A stretch of 64,000 nucleotides of DNA from Misgurnus anguillicaudatus (taxonomy: Eukaryota > Chordata > Actinopteri > Cypriniformes > Cobitidae). The stretch lies in the NCBI RefSeq assembly GCF_027580225.2, contig NC_073337.2, positions 9,993,001-10,057,000 of the forward strand, read 5' to 3'. A program made the translations under genes and the position numbers. The notes under the pieces were generated by a model. That model was not told the DNA's origin and ran no database searches. It worked only from the letters and a program-made list of their open reading frames with translations. Positions 37,201 through 46,848 of this stretch are shown piece by piece (within the stretch, counting starts at the first letter, position 1; every line of letters begins with the position of its first letter).

Positions 37201-39528
37201 CCGGTCAAGGTGTGATTTTCTCAGTGGTTGTGAGAGACCCGATGTTTAACACGTCAGCTGCGTACATCCCTGCGCACACGTACGCCTGCAGCTTTAACTC
37301 CACGCTGGACAACTGCAGGACATTAGGTGAGCTTCTCGACTGTTACTTAAAAACCCACCTATTTTCCCTCGCTTTTCCGGAAGATTAAGTTTAGTTTTTA
37401 GGTTTTGTTACTGCCATTGGCTTGATGTAGCTATGTGTGTACAAAGTAAAGTACCGTAGGAAGCTATGCATTATAACTGTGTGTTTTTACTGTTGTGTTA
37501 CGACAAGACTTTTTATCCTCCTTGTTTTTAATTATTCTTTATTTAATTGTACTTTATTTGTTTGACCTGTTTCTATATTGTACAGCACTTTGGTCAGTCG
37601 ACTGACTGTGTGAAATTGTGCTTATAAAAAATGAACTTGAACTTAGTGATTTTTTTTTTCACATAAAAACTGATAAAAATTTTAATATTTTCTGTTTTTA
37701 CAGGGAAAGTTTCCACTAAGGTCTTCTTTACTGTGATGGGGGCAGCCGGGCTGTTTGTGTGTTTTTTGGGCCATCGTTTCTTCAAATGTGGTGAGCGATG
37801 TTTTTCTTTCATTTTATTGCTATTAATAACTGTTGACCTGAGATTGCCCAAAGTGGTCTAGGTTTGGGAAAGTCTGGGAGAAAAATATTGGTTTTACAGT
37901 TAAAGGTTAACAGATATTTTTGGTTAAGTCTCTATGTCGTTTATCAGGGCCTAATGTCCAAATTTCTCTGAGTTTATAATACCAGCAGTAATAATGTCTC
38001 TTTCTGTCTCAGAGCTCTTCTGTATGGGCTTTGGGTTTATGGCATTTGTCTTCTTTATACTGATCACCAAGACCACACCTCTGGAATATGACAGTAAGTC
38101 TGTTTCAGTATCACCAATATAAAATCACACAAGTACTCAATCACTTCACATTATTTTTAGTGTATATTATATTTACAGTGTCATCCTTCTGGGTTAAAAG
38201 GGTGGTTTTAGGAGTTTGTAGGTCGAGTAAATGTCATTGGCATCATGAGATTTGAGAGGTCACAGCACAGCTCTCAGTTCGGCTGTAAATCTGATGATTA
38301 AACTCATGCTTGTGTATGTGTGTGTGTGTGTGTGTCTCTGTGAGGTCATGTGCTGAAAGCATCACACAGGTCTTTGTCTAAAGCAAATCCTGATGCAGCA
38401 TATACGTGTTAGAGCACAAAACAATGCAGATGTGTTGTTGGGTAGTTTGTAACTGGAGCTGTTTGTGTACCACAAGAATATTAAAGTCGTCCAAAGCATC
38501 TGTCACAGTATAAATGGGTAATTCCATGCTATGTCTTTCCTCAGTTCGATTGGCTCTGACAGCTGTGATGGGCGTGGTCGGGGGTGTGATCTTGGTTATG
38601 AGCTGGTGGCGGTTTGGTTCCGTCATGGCCTGTGTGCTGGTGGTCGGACTCATTTTTGGATTTCTCGTCTCATCTATTGTCTTTTTCACTCCATTTGGTA
38701 AGAAAACAACATTCACCTGACTCTGAATGAAACAGGATTATTTTAATCCTTCGCTATAGTTTGTTTTCTTTCAAAGACGGAATTTAATGTTTAATCTTTT
38801 CCCTCAGGTGACCTGTCGATATTCCATAATGATATTGTGTTCTGGGTGGTGTTTGTTTGCATCATGGTAATCGTTCCTCTCTTCTTCATTCGGTGGCCCA
38901 GAGAGGTGCGTTAAAATCTCCTTGAGTCTCATCTGAATCTTAACACACAGTTTTTTTATGCTATATGTTTGTTTGTTTCAGGGTAACATCATAACTTGTG
39001 GAGTGGTTGGTGCACATGCATTGGTCCTGACTGTAAATGCTTACACCTACACCAGTCTCTCCTACATCACGCTGGACGTTCTCAAGCGCTTTCTCAACCA
39101 CAACTTCAGCCGAGCGTTTATCTCTGTTCCACTGCAGGATATCGGTAGGTCTGCTGTTATTTTCTCCCCTAAATCTAAACATTTATTACCTAAAACTGTA
39201 TGTATGCACTAGATTCTCTGTAGATTTTAGACAGTTATTAAGTTAAACTTTGCGTCTCGTGTGTTCTTCTGCAGATTTTATCATGATCACAGTGTGGGTG
39301 GTTCTGGGGGTTTCGGGCATCGTTGTGCAGTTGTATCGAGAACGGTCACGGCCATTTTTCCCACCGAGTCCATATGTCATGTGGAAACAAGAACGGGAAC
39401 GCAGGAAGACAAACGTTTTAGACCCAAGCCACCACAAGCCATCTTTCACCGCCCGGATCCTTGCCGGCATTCAAAAGCTTACACGTCGCACAGAACCGGC
39501 TGGTGAAAGCACACCTCTCCTCTTTTAA
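31678..39528 (+). CDS. tm7sf3: transmembrane 7 superfamily member 3
   Basis: Seven-pass membrane protein, reported at the plasma membrane and as a p53-linked survival factor. Twelve exons: 31678-31744, 34052-34206, 34748-34901, 34993-35113, 35348-35519, 37149-37326, 37704-37790, 38013-38093, 38545-38697, 38808-38905, 38982-39144 and 39275-39528. They give 560 residues (human 570). Residues 1-20 form a signal peptide (LKCFLLLFLSWVGDLRAQ). A large ectodomain to about 285 has several N-glycosylation sequons (NVS, NVT, NTS) and the conserved DPNIYIQYNLFETN and YQYFLPEGDL. The seven membrane helices begin in exon 7. The C-terminal tail has the family motif MWKQERERR and ends STPLLF. Introns 1 and 5 are dense with transposons. 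An AATAAA is at 40841-40846. Confidence 0.96.
33168..33496. mobile_element. TTAA element, family C copy 2
   Basis: It lies between TTAA at 33164-33167 and 33497-33500. It starts AGGTGCAGTGTGTATATTTT and ends ATCTACACACTGCACCT. It is inverted relative to the copy at 26092 (ATGGAAGACGCCATTTTGAG in the middle). It lies in tm7sf3 intron 1. Confidence 0.85.
33501..33926. mobile_element. long-inverted-repeat element, family A copy 3
   Basis: It lies between TTAA at 33497-33500 and 33927-33930. It starts AGGAAAACACTGCTG and ends ATTATGGTGTTTTCCT. The two arms carry TTAGCATTTACCCTAGCCCC and its inverted partner GGGGCTAGGCTAAATGCTAA. The centre is shorter than in the other copies. It produces a false 139-residue frame. 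Confidence 0.88.
34016..34048. repeat. (TG)n tract directly upstream of tm7sf3 exon 2
   Basis: A near-pure TG repeat that runs straight into the acceptor (GTGTCAG/GG) of tm7sf3 exon 2. It replaces the normal pyrimidine tract. Confidence 0.9.
34216..34252. repeat. (CA)n tract directly downstream of tm7sf3 exon 2
   Basis: A near-pure CA repeat starting about ten bases after the exon 2 donor at 34207. In RNA it is complementary to the TG tract at 34016-34048 on the other side of the exon. Confidence 0.9.
35668..35971. mobile_element. near-perfect palindromic TTAA MITE
   Basis: A 304-bp element between TTAA at 35664-35667 and 35972-35975. It starts AGGGATACTTCACCGATTTA and ends with the exact complement. 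The two arms of about 145 bp are almost identical around a short centre near 35810-35830. It lies in tm7sf3 intron 5. Confidence 0.93.
35976..36331. mobile_element. TTAA element, family B (inverted)
   Basis: It lies between TTAA at 35972-35975 and 36332-36335. It shares GTGAAGGACTTTTGATAGAG and TTGACAATGAAAGAG with the inverse of the copy at 52004-52448. Ends read CCATTTCCTCGCC and AATGAAAGAG, a decayed form of the CTCTTTCCCCGCC terminus. Confidence 0.8.
36336..37090. mobile_element. long-inverted-repeat TTAA element, family D
   Basis: 755 bp between TTAA at 36332-36335 and 37091-37094. It starts AGGACAAGTTTACACTTAAA and ends GAACTTGTCCT. The inner arms match in inverse, for example GGTGTTCACTGGTGTGC and CAGTGAACACCCCTGACCAC. 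Arms are about 250 bp. It has no coding capacity. It ends about 55 bp before tm7sf3 exon 6. Confidence 0.88.
37327..37645 (+). mobile_element. 3' end of an L2-like LINE
   Basis: Directly after the donor of tm7sf3 exon 6 the sequence reads on as LLDCYLKTHLFSLAFPED and then stops. This resembles the C-terminal end of fish L2-type reverse transcriptases. A LINE-like 3' UTR follows (TTGTACAGCACTTTGGTCAG, then a short tail ACTTGAACTTAG). It is heavily 5'-truncated. The family is assigned from general resemblance only. Confidence 0.6.
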
Positions 39529-41345
39529 CCTTTGACTTATCACCTTTGATTCGAAAGACGATTCCCTGTGGATCCTTTACCTTTCCAGTTAATTAGTCCT
39601 CTGTCGCGAGGAGACGGTTTGTATAACAACCATAATGAGGAAGTTGCTTGATATTCAGAGCTTGGAGACTTTTAACACAGTGATACACAACCAATGGTGG
39701 TCTCACACAAACACAGAACACTGACGGTGTGGGACTTAACATGTGCACTTATGAATGTTTGTGTAGGTTAAAGAAGGTAATACTTGATCCCAGAACCTGC
39801 CATTTCACATACCTACTTATGTAGCCATTGGTTGATTGACCTCTAATATTCACAGCTACCACAGAGTGGTTTTATATGCTTTTTAGACATGTGACTTGAG
39901 ACATGTGCCACGGTGGGCTTTGTGCCCAGCTGCACGGCTTCCTGGGCTTCGGCCAGCTCCTTGATTCCTGTCTGCCATTATTGGACAAACTGATTAATCC
40001 AGGTGTGTCTGATTATTGTTGTTGTGACTACTGAGGTCGGGCACACCTGGATTAATCAGTTTGTCCAATAATGGCGGACAGGAGGCGGGGAGCTGGCTGG
40101 GGTTCGGGAGGTGGTGCAGCTGGGCATGGAGCCTATTGTGTCACATATTCAGTCCTGTCCAATGAAGAGTTTTAGGCTTTTTATTATGTCTGGTTAGTCA
40201 ACATAATGTTTGACAGCGTACTTGTGAGAATGAATGAGGATTTTTTAAGACATGCTGAAATAACTTTCTAATGTTTGGTATTTTCATAAATGTATATGTG
40301 TTCATTAGTAGCCACTGTGAGCCTGATGGAAATGTTTGTGTGAGGTGATGGTGTGTCCCTACAGGCCACTACAGATCCTGCTTGCAGCATCCACAGATAA
40401 TGAGCAGATTCCTGTGGGAATACTGAGGTGTTGCCATTAACAAAAATTTTAATAGCACGCTGGTTATAAGAGGAATATTTTGAATCAGTGGAAATTATGT
40501 TCTCAGTTTTTCAGCCCTTATAATTTAAACGTAATGCCGGTTCGAGTCTCGCTCGGGCCGAGTGTAAGGAAGGACCGGTTTCACATGCAGTTGTTAAAAT
40601 GTGATCATGGAGTAACTGATCTGAAGTTAGGTGATGATGTTAAGCAAGCAGGTGTCAATCCTTCTCTCAGGGTATTGTCTTTTTTTGTTTATTATTAAAT
40701 GTAATACCTGTTTCTTAAAACAAGCAAAAATGCCTTAAAAAGTTGAAATGACATTTTAAATAGTTACAATATGTATTATTTACTTATTTTTGTTTGTTTC
40801 TTAAATGTGATTTAAATGATTGTCTAAATAACTACATATAAATAAAGTTGTAAAGTCTGTGCCACAATCTCTAAATTATGATCTATTTTCTATTCTTTTA
40901 CAGATTCAAATATTATCAGCCCACAAAGAACAATAAAAACATGGTTCAATTTACTGTTTTAATCACTTTCAAAGAATAAGACTTTTCACCTATACACACA
41001 AAATACTGTCACCAAATGCAATACCTTTTTCGTTAAAATGGCACATAGTGACATTCACTTACAAAGTCCAAAGTTCAGGTAAAACAAGTCATCTGCCAAT
41101 CAATTAGCTTGATTCATACGAAGTCAATTCGTTTGTCTCTTGCTGCTTAAAAAAGATCAATGATGGAATTCTGTGATCAGATGGAAATGCAAATCCCTCA
41201 ATTCCTGCAGAATTCCTCATGACAGTTGTCAATCTCAGGTCATGGTGAAATGGCAGTGGGTATGTTTGAAGCCATGCCTCTGTGATGAAGGACTGTGGGG
41301 TTTGTAGGACAGCTCTGATTGACGTCATACAGTTTTTAAGAGTCT
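39529..41345. other. convergent 3' UTRs of tm7sf3 and fgfr1op2
   Basis: The two stop codons face each other across about 1.8 kb. Plus-strand AATAAA at 40841-40846 would give tm7sf3 a 1.3-kb 3' UTR. Minus-strand candidates are ATTAAA (TTTAAT at 40958-40963) and AATAAA (TTTATT at 40688-40693). Apart from the foldback at 39912-40136 I see no other element. Confidence 0.6.
39912..40136. mobile_element. foldback element in the tm7sf3 3' UTR
   Basis: About 225 bp of inverted repeat. GCCCAGCTGCAC...GGCCAGCTCC at the left matches its complement at the right (GGAGCTGGCTGG...GTGCAGCTGGGC). The inner part TGTCCAATAATGGCGGACAG pairs with CTGTCTGCCATTATTGGACA. The loop is about 35 bp. Confidence 0.85.
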
Positions 41346-42590
41346 TTAGCTCTTCCTCAGACTGACATCTGTGCTGGTGAGCAGTGGAGAGAGAGACGTG
41401 CTGTCAGATGTGTCATCCCTATTCAGAATAAGAAACGCCTCGCGGCTGATGCCCAACAGCTCTCGCAGACCGCTGTTCTCCAACTGAGTCAAGAAACCAC
41501 ATCAATGTATTATTATTAGGTTTCACCTCAAAACTTCAACAAGACTGATATGTGTGTATATCTCACCTCCAGACGTTTGATCCTCTCCTCATCCTCACAC
41601 AATCTCCCTTCATCCACCTCGATGGCTTTCTTCATCACAGTGGCCATTTCGTTTATCTTTTCAATGTGCGTCTGCATCTCCTGCAGAAACAGTAAACAAC
41701 ATAATTATTTTAGCACCAATGTTATGGGGGAAATATTTAGAGTAATATTTTAGGGGGCATTATTTCCAAGACAATTAGATATATGGATATTTCATTCTTT
41801 TAGGTATTTGCAGACAGTTCTTATTTTAACTGCACTGATATTGTAAAATTGTGTGCGCATGTGACTTAAAGACTGACGTTAGTGTGATGCTCTTTTAGCT
41901 GTGTAACTATAGCAGGATCTTCTCTCTTGCTGGCCATCAGAAGACGAAACACCTGCTCTCTGTATTTGGTCATGATCAGCTCCAGCGCAGACTGATGCTC
42001 CTCCAGAGACGTACGCAACTCTGCGGAGATAGCGAAACATTATAAACAGACCCACAGTACCTGTCAAGAAACATCACAGACCCAATATAAAACACACCTT
42101 TGTTTTCTTGTTGCAGTTCCCGTATCTGCCGGTTCTCCTGTTGGATGCCCATAACCAGAGTGGAACGCGGCCGATGTCTTGCCACCTGGTTCAGCACTTC
42201 AATCTCTTCCTGATACTGACGACACACATGTTAACTTAACAGTTACCTGTTTCTAAATGGGCTAAAGTTACAACCAAGCTATCAAAGGCTTCTTGATCAC
42301 TTGTAAGTCATCTAAAATAAATTATGTGAGCATGAGCCCATGGATGGGACAGATCTCAGAGCAGTATATGCTGATGTATCAAATAGTTATAAGTCTGAGC
42401 AGACTCTTCAATCTCTGATATGCCCAAGTTTTGGATGAATATAAAAGTGTGATACCTGTTTCATGGCATCCACCCTTTTGTTCAGAAGTGTGGTTTGCTC
42501 TATCAAGATCTCTGCCGCACTGTCATGATCTCTGAGTCTCTCTACGAGAGATCTGGCATCGGCCAACACTTTCTCAATTGTGCAGGCCAT
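41346..42590 (-). CDS. fgfr1op2: FGFR1 oncogene partner 2 (coiled-coil protein)
   Basis: Cytoplasmic coiled-coil protein of the SIKE/FGFR1OP2 family, associated with STRIPAK phosphatase complexes and wound healing. Five coding exons on the minus strand: 42456-42590, 42098-42215, 41878-42020, 41567-41680 and 41346-41483, giving 215 residues. This matches the short mammalian isoform; the optional segment after QLKEHH is absent. It is helical almost throughout: MACTIEKVLADARSLVERLR, the conserved RHRPRSTLVMGIQQENRQIR, then SLEEHQSALELIMTKYREQ. The tail TSTDVSLRKS ends the same way as human. A 5' non-coding exon with donor at 42938 lies upstream. The long false frame over the last exon and 3' UTR (41104-41328) is a shadow. 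Confidence 0.96.
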
Positions 42591-42938
42591 TCTTGAAACA
42601 CACAAAAAACACATCTCAGTCATATCCTCCAGCTGTATATACGGAACTTTTAATCAACACACAAACATTCCTATAAACCCAATATTATAAATCCACCGAT
42701 GTCTTACATAAATCGTTTTCTGTCAGTTTAACATTCCTGTTAAGTCCTGACTCAATGAGTTTATTTTGGTCACTGTGAAGGGTTTGGCAAAGCTAATATT
42801 AGCATTTACGAAAACAAACATGTCTACTATCCAAATGAAATCATGAATACAACCGTCTCTACCGGTAACGCATTGCCACTGCACAATATCTTCGAGATTA
42901 AACCTGAATATGTTTAATAAACGTAAAAGTTATCTTAC

Positions 42939-43060
42939 CTTATCTACAACAACGGCTATGTTTAAAACACTTCCTGTTTCTGCGGGCGTGACGTCAGCGC
43001 GCACGCGCACTCTGTACTCCTGGTAGACGAAACCTTCGTCGTTACCGAGAACGGCCACAT
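42939..43060 (-). promoter_or_regulatory. fgfr1op2 non-coding first exon and promoter
   Basis: The minus strand shows a good donor (AG/GTAAGATAAC, intron from 42938 downward), so the first exon lies just above 42939. A perfect CREB/ATF palindrome TGACGTCA is at 42989-42996, and an ETS-type ACTTCCTG is close by near 42969. The region to about 43130 is CpG-rich. The start site is not known. Confidence 0.6.
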
Positions 43061-43140
43061 GGGTGCGCAGCGGAATCAATGATTCACAGTGGCCGTTTCC
43101 GCTTACGTTTCTCAAACGGGGAGGTCGCATTTGTATACTG

Positions 43141-44150
43141 CATAAGTCATTATTTCAGAATATAACCATTATAAAGTTTACTATTATACTTAGTTAATCG
43201 TAAATTGTTTTAATATGCGTATGACTTGCGAATATAATGCTCAGTTAACTGAAATAAACCCGGCTTGATGACATTATGCAGCCTGCATATGCGACCTCCG
43301 GAGGATGGTGCCTTCCATTTGAGAAACGGCCTGAGTCTAATTTTTTGTGTTCATCTTTTTGCAGTGCAAGAACAAGAAGCCTATTATTTCTGTTCTTCTC
43401 CGCCCTTAAAACTCATTGCTAAACCTCTACTTTGTTGTTTTATAATAATTTAGATGTGGAAAGAGGTATGTTTAATCCCCTATGTGACTATGGGGCTAAT
43501 CAGATTTGACCTGCTTGTTAGCAAATCCTCTCTTGTGATTATGACTCTATTTTATATCCAATCTCCAGCAAATGTTGTTGAAACAGTTTACTTTTTTTTA
43601 ATAAAGATAACAAAATTTGCTACAGATAGATACAGTCTGAACGTCATCTAGTGAACCCAATTTAATTATACAACACAAAAGAGTTTTGTATATTTGAGGA
43701 AATACTGCATGTTGTAATCTTGCCTGCTTTGTGAGTTTTCCCTGCTACCTGAAGCTATTATGGCTTTAGACTTAGAATAGAATACCTTGTTGTTGTCGTC
43801 ATGACGTAATATAAAAAGTTAACAATACTATAATTAGTTAGTAAAACGTATAAATGGTTAGTACAAATGTCTACTAGTGTAAGATAAGTAAACTTAGTTG
43901 TTAAACACTCATATACAATTAAAGTTATAAAAATTTCTCCGGGGACTTTTGATATGATATGCAGAAATGTGCATATTAAATAAGACATGCTTTTTACATT
44001 ATTTTAAGATGTAACTGTGTAAGGACAGTATGCAAATTATTATCCTAATATATATTTATTTTTAAATATAATCATGTTACGTTATGTCTTGACAACAATG
44101 TTTTAATGTTGAGGAGAGCCCGCCCACTTGCTCCACTGACCCCGCCCCCT
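43141..44150. other. fgfr1op2-gas2l3 intergenic region
   Basis: AT-rich DNA between two divergent genes. I see no exon, tRNA, or inverted-repeat element here. Confidence 0.5.
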
Positions 44151-44178
44151 TTACCCGGGTCCTTCGGGCTGCGCTATG

Positions 44179-44193
44179 ATTGGTCGTTTTGAA
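44179..44193 (+). promoter_or_regulatory. gas2l3 promoter: CCAAT box and CHR-like site
   Basis: An inverted CCAAT (ATTGG, 44179-44183) is followed five bases later by TTTGAA (44188-44193). This matches the cell-cycle homology region bound by the DREAM/MuvB complexes in G2/M genes. Mammalian GAS2L3 is a reported DREAM/MMB target. The surroundings are GC-rich with no TATA box. Binding is inferred. Confidence 0.55.
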
Positions 44194-44199
44194 CCGCGA

Positions 44200-44402
44200 A
44201 TCCCATTCAGCAGGATCAGAACATTCCAAGCAGCGTGGAGGATAAGCAGCAAATGTAGCAAAGCAGCACAAGCTTCAACTGATGCGCGTCCACGAACCCA
44301 CGCGCGCACGCCCCTGCAGTCACGGAACGAAACGTGGATCAAACGGAGCCGAGTGAAGAGAGATTATTTACTGACACAGCAGAAACAAACACATTTAACG
44401 CT
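44200..44402 (+). other. gas2l3 non-coding first exon (probable)
   Basis: GC-rich sequence that ends in a good donor (GCTG/GTGAGT at 44402/44403). It lies between the promoter motifs and the first coding exon, whose acceptor is at 53021. Joining these gives a 5' UTR exon and an 8.6-kb intron 1. The transcription start is not determined. Confidence 0.55.
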
Positions 44403-45406
44403 GGTGAGTTCATCCGTACTACTTTACCAACCTAAAAAAATCTCAGCCGGATTATCCGAGTAAAGTTTGTGTTTTGGGGTTATTTCACTATTTCAGTAAA
44501 GCGTTTTTTTTTAGGATAGAGAACGATGTCAGCAACATTTACTTGAGTCGAGGAGTTTTGACAGTAGAGTGTTTATTTCCTACACTATAGTGTATTTTCC
44601 TGAAAGGAGGGAGAGTAACTTACTGGGGTAAACTGAGAACAGTAAACTTTTCAAAAAAAAAAAAATGCATGACTCACACAACACAACACACATATGTGAG
44701 ACTCAGTCTATGAGTTAATCATAACCTGATAATTTGGGTTTACACAGCCATAAACATGAATCTGTGTGTGTTTATAACTGGCAGTATAGAGTGAGACCTT
44801 TGGATTGATGTTTCTAGGGAGGGAGTGTAATGTTTTTGCCCAAACATGTTCAATTATGTCTTCTATTGTTACACATTGTATCTTATATTATTAACCCACA
44901 TCTGGTAGTAATGTAGCTCGTGTGTGTTAAAGTGGCATCTTTCATGAATGTCTGCATGTTAGATGATGAGGGCAGAGGTGAAACTGCAGGTGTTTCCTAA
45001 TGGGAACAAGAGCCAGAAAGATATTCAGTGAGTCCTTGAGCTCTGGGCAAAGAATTCTGCTTATCACTGAAGACTGTCACGGCCATGCTGTAATGTTGTC
45101 GACAGATTCAACCATTTCAGGAATATGAATTCTTCATTTGTGGTATGTTATGCGAGGACACTTTATCTAAGTACTGAATGACAAGCAGCTGTTTTGAGCC
45201 TATGTTTTTTTTCCACATATACCAATAGGCGATTATTCAGACTGATATCTGCCGATACTAGGGCTGGGTATCAATTCAGATGTTTCATATTTTCGATTCC
45301 GATTCTTGACTCGGTTTTTATACCCGATTCTCGATTCAAGTTAATGAATATAGATTATATAGAATATTATATTATGTTATAATATATTAGAACTGAATGA
45401 ATGAAT

Positions 45407-45832
45407 TAGGGATGCACCATTACCACTTTTTTGGAGTACGAGTACTTGCATTTCAGTACTTGCCGATACCGAGTACTTAATAAAAAAAAAAGATTTAAAT
45501 TTACAGGTAACAGCTTTAGTCATATAATTTAACAAAAAAAAAAAACAAGGGACTTGTTTGGAATTAAGAACATTTATTTAAAATGAAAAGCATGTTGTAT
45601 GCAACATATTACAGAATTAATAATTATAAAAAAAAACTCAAGTTTTTTTTCAGTTTGTTGTAAACTCTGACCCTTTGGACAACACAAGAGGCATTAACCC
45701 CTTACACGCCACTCAAACATAGACATTTCTTAGACCATGGTATCGATCCCCGGTATCGGGGGGCTTTTAACGAGTACTTCAGAAAATGTGGTATCGAGGC
45801 CGATACATGAAATCGGTATCGGTGCATCCCTA
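45407..45832. mobile_element. third-level hAT MITE, TAGGGATGCACC ends
   Basis: 426 bp that start TAGGGATGCACCATTACC and end CGGTATCGGTGCATCCCTA. It is flanked by GAATGAAT on both sides (45399-45406 and 45833-45840), an exact 8-bp duplication. The interior has GAGTACTT repeats. It is non-coding. Confidence 0.9.
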
Positions 45833-45926
45833 GAATGAATGACAGGCTCGCTTCTTGGTAACATTGCACAAGGCAAAAAAAAGGTGACATCTAGTAGAGA
45901 AGACTAGTAATTAGATTAACGTTAAT

Positions 45927-46848
45927 TAGGGATGCTCCGATCAATGCCGATCTCCACTAAAAATACGTGCCCGATCACTATTCTGAATCGGACAGCCGAT
46001 CTTATTCACAGCTATTTTATGTACTACGGCTTTTGATCAGTAAGTCCTTATCGATCTGAATTCACTGTTCTTTTGAGTCGTTTATAATATGCATTTGAAA
46101 AAGCAACACTCGTCAAACATATTTATTCAGTCCTTCCAGAAAAACGCTGAGTTTTTTTGTGATTGTTTCGGGCAAAAATCCTCGATTTTGCGGCACGTTT
46201 TCTTAAAAAATGCGATGGAATATGCGGGATAGTTATGCAATTTATGCGATGGAATTGCGGAAAATTGCGGAACTTGCAAAACCTGCAATGATGTTCACGT
46301 CACATAATCACGTCACTTCATAACGTTCCTATGGCAATAGAGGACACGGCTGCGCTTTTGGGAAGTAAATGCAACATTTTTCAACTTTCTGCTAATATAT
46401 ATGTGACTTTTTGCTTCGAAAATGCGGAGATTATGAAATCATGCAAGCCCCGCATATTTTGTGCGTGGAAATATGTAATTAATGCGGTGAGAGTGCGTCG
46501 TATTTGGAAAAAATGCAGCCCCGCATAAATATGCGGACTTTGGCTGATTATGCAATATATTGCGCGATCGCACATTCGCGTTTTTCTGGAGGGACTGATT
46601 ATTAAACATATTCTTTATTATCATGAAAATGCCTGAAAAGGTTTGAAAAACAGCAATATAAATATATCCTTAAAGACATTTCCTGGAGCTGCGTGTCATC
46701 ATAGCTGCGTGTGTATTGTTTTTCGTCTACAGCGCATTTTGAGTTTCTGCACAAGAGTGCCCCCTGGCTTTTGGATGTAGCGACATTTCACCGTAATTCA
46801 TTGAGAAGCATAGCAAGCATTATCGGCCGATCGATCGGAGCATCCCTA
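45927..46848. mobile_element. third-level hAT MITE, TAGGGATGCTCC ends
   Basis: 922 bp including a nested element. It starts TAGGGATGCTCCGATC and ends GATCGGAGCATCCCTA. Flanks are ACGTTAAT and ATGTTAAT (7 of 8 matching), so the duplication has decayed by one base. Confidence 0.85.
46128..46597. mobile_element. fourth-level element, CAGTCCTTCCAGAAAAACGC ends
   Basis: 470 bp that start CAGTCCTTCCAGAAAAACGC and end GCGTTTTTCTGGAGGGACTG. The inner part is full of TGCGG/CCGCA motifs. The target duplication is not clear: both sides carry AAACATATT, but not at the exact edge. Confidence 0.82.

Noticed and set aside
41104..41328. 74-residue minus-strand frame downstream of fgfr1op2
   Set aside because: It lies in the 3' UTR; the true C-terminus SLRKS ends at 41346 and matches the human protein.
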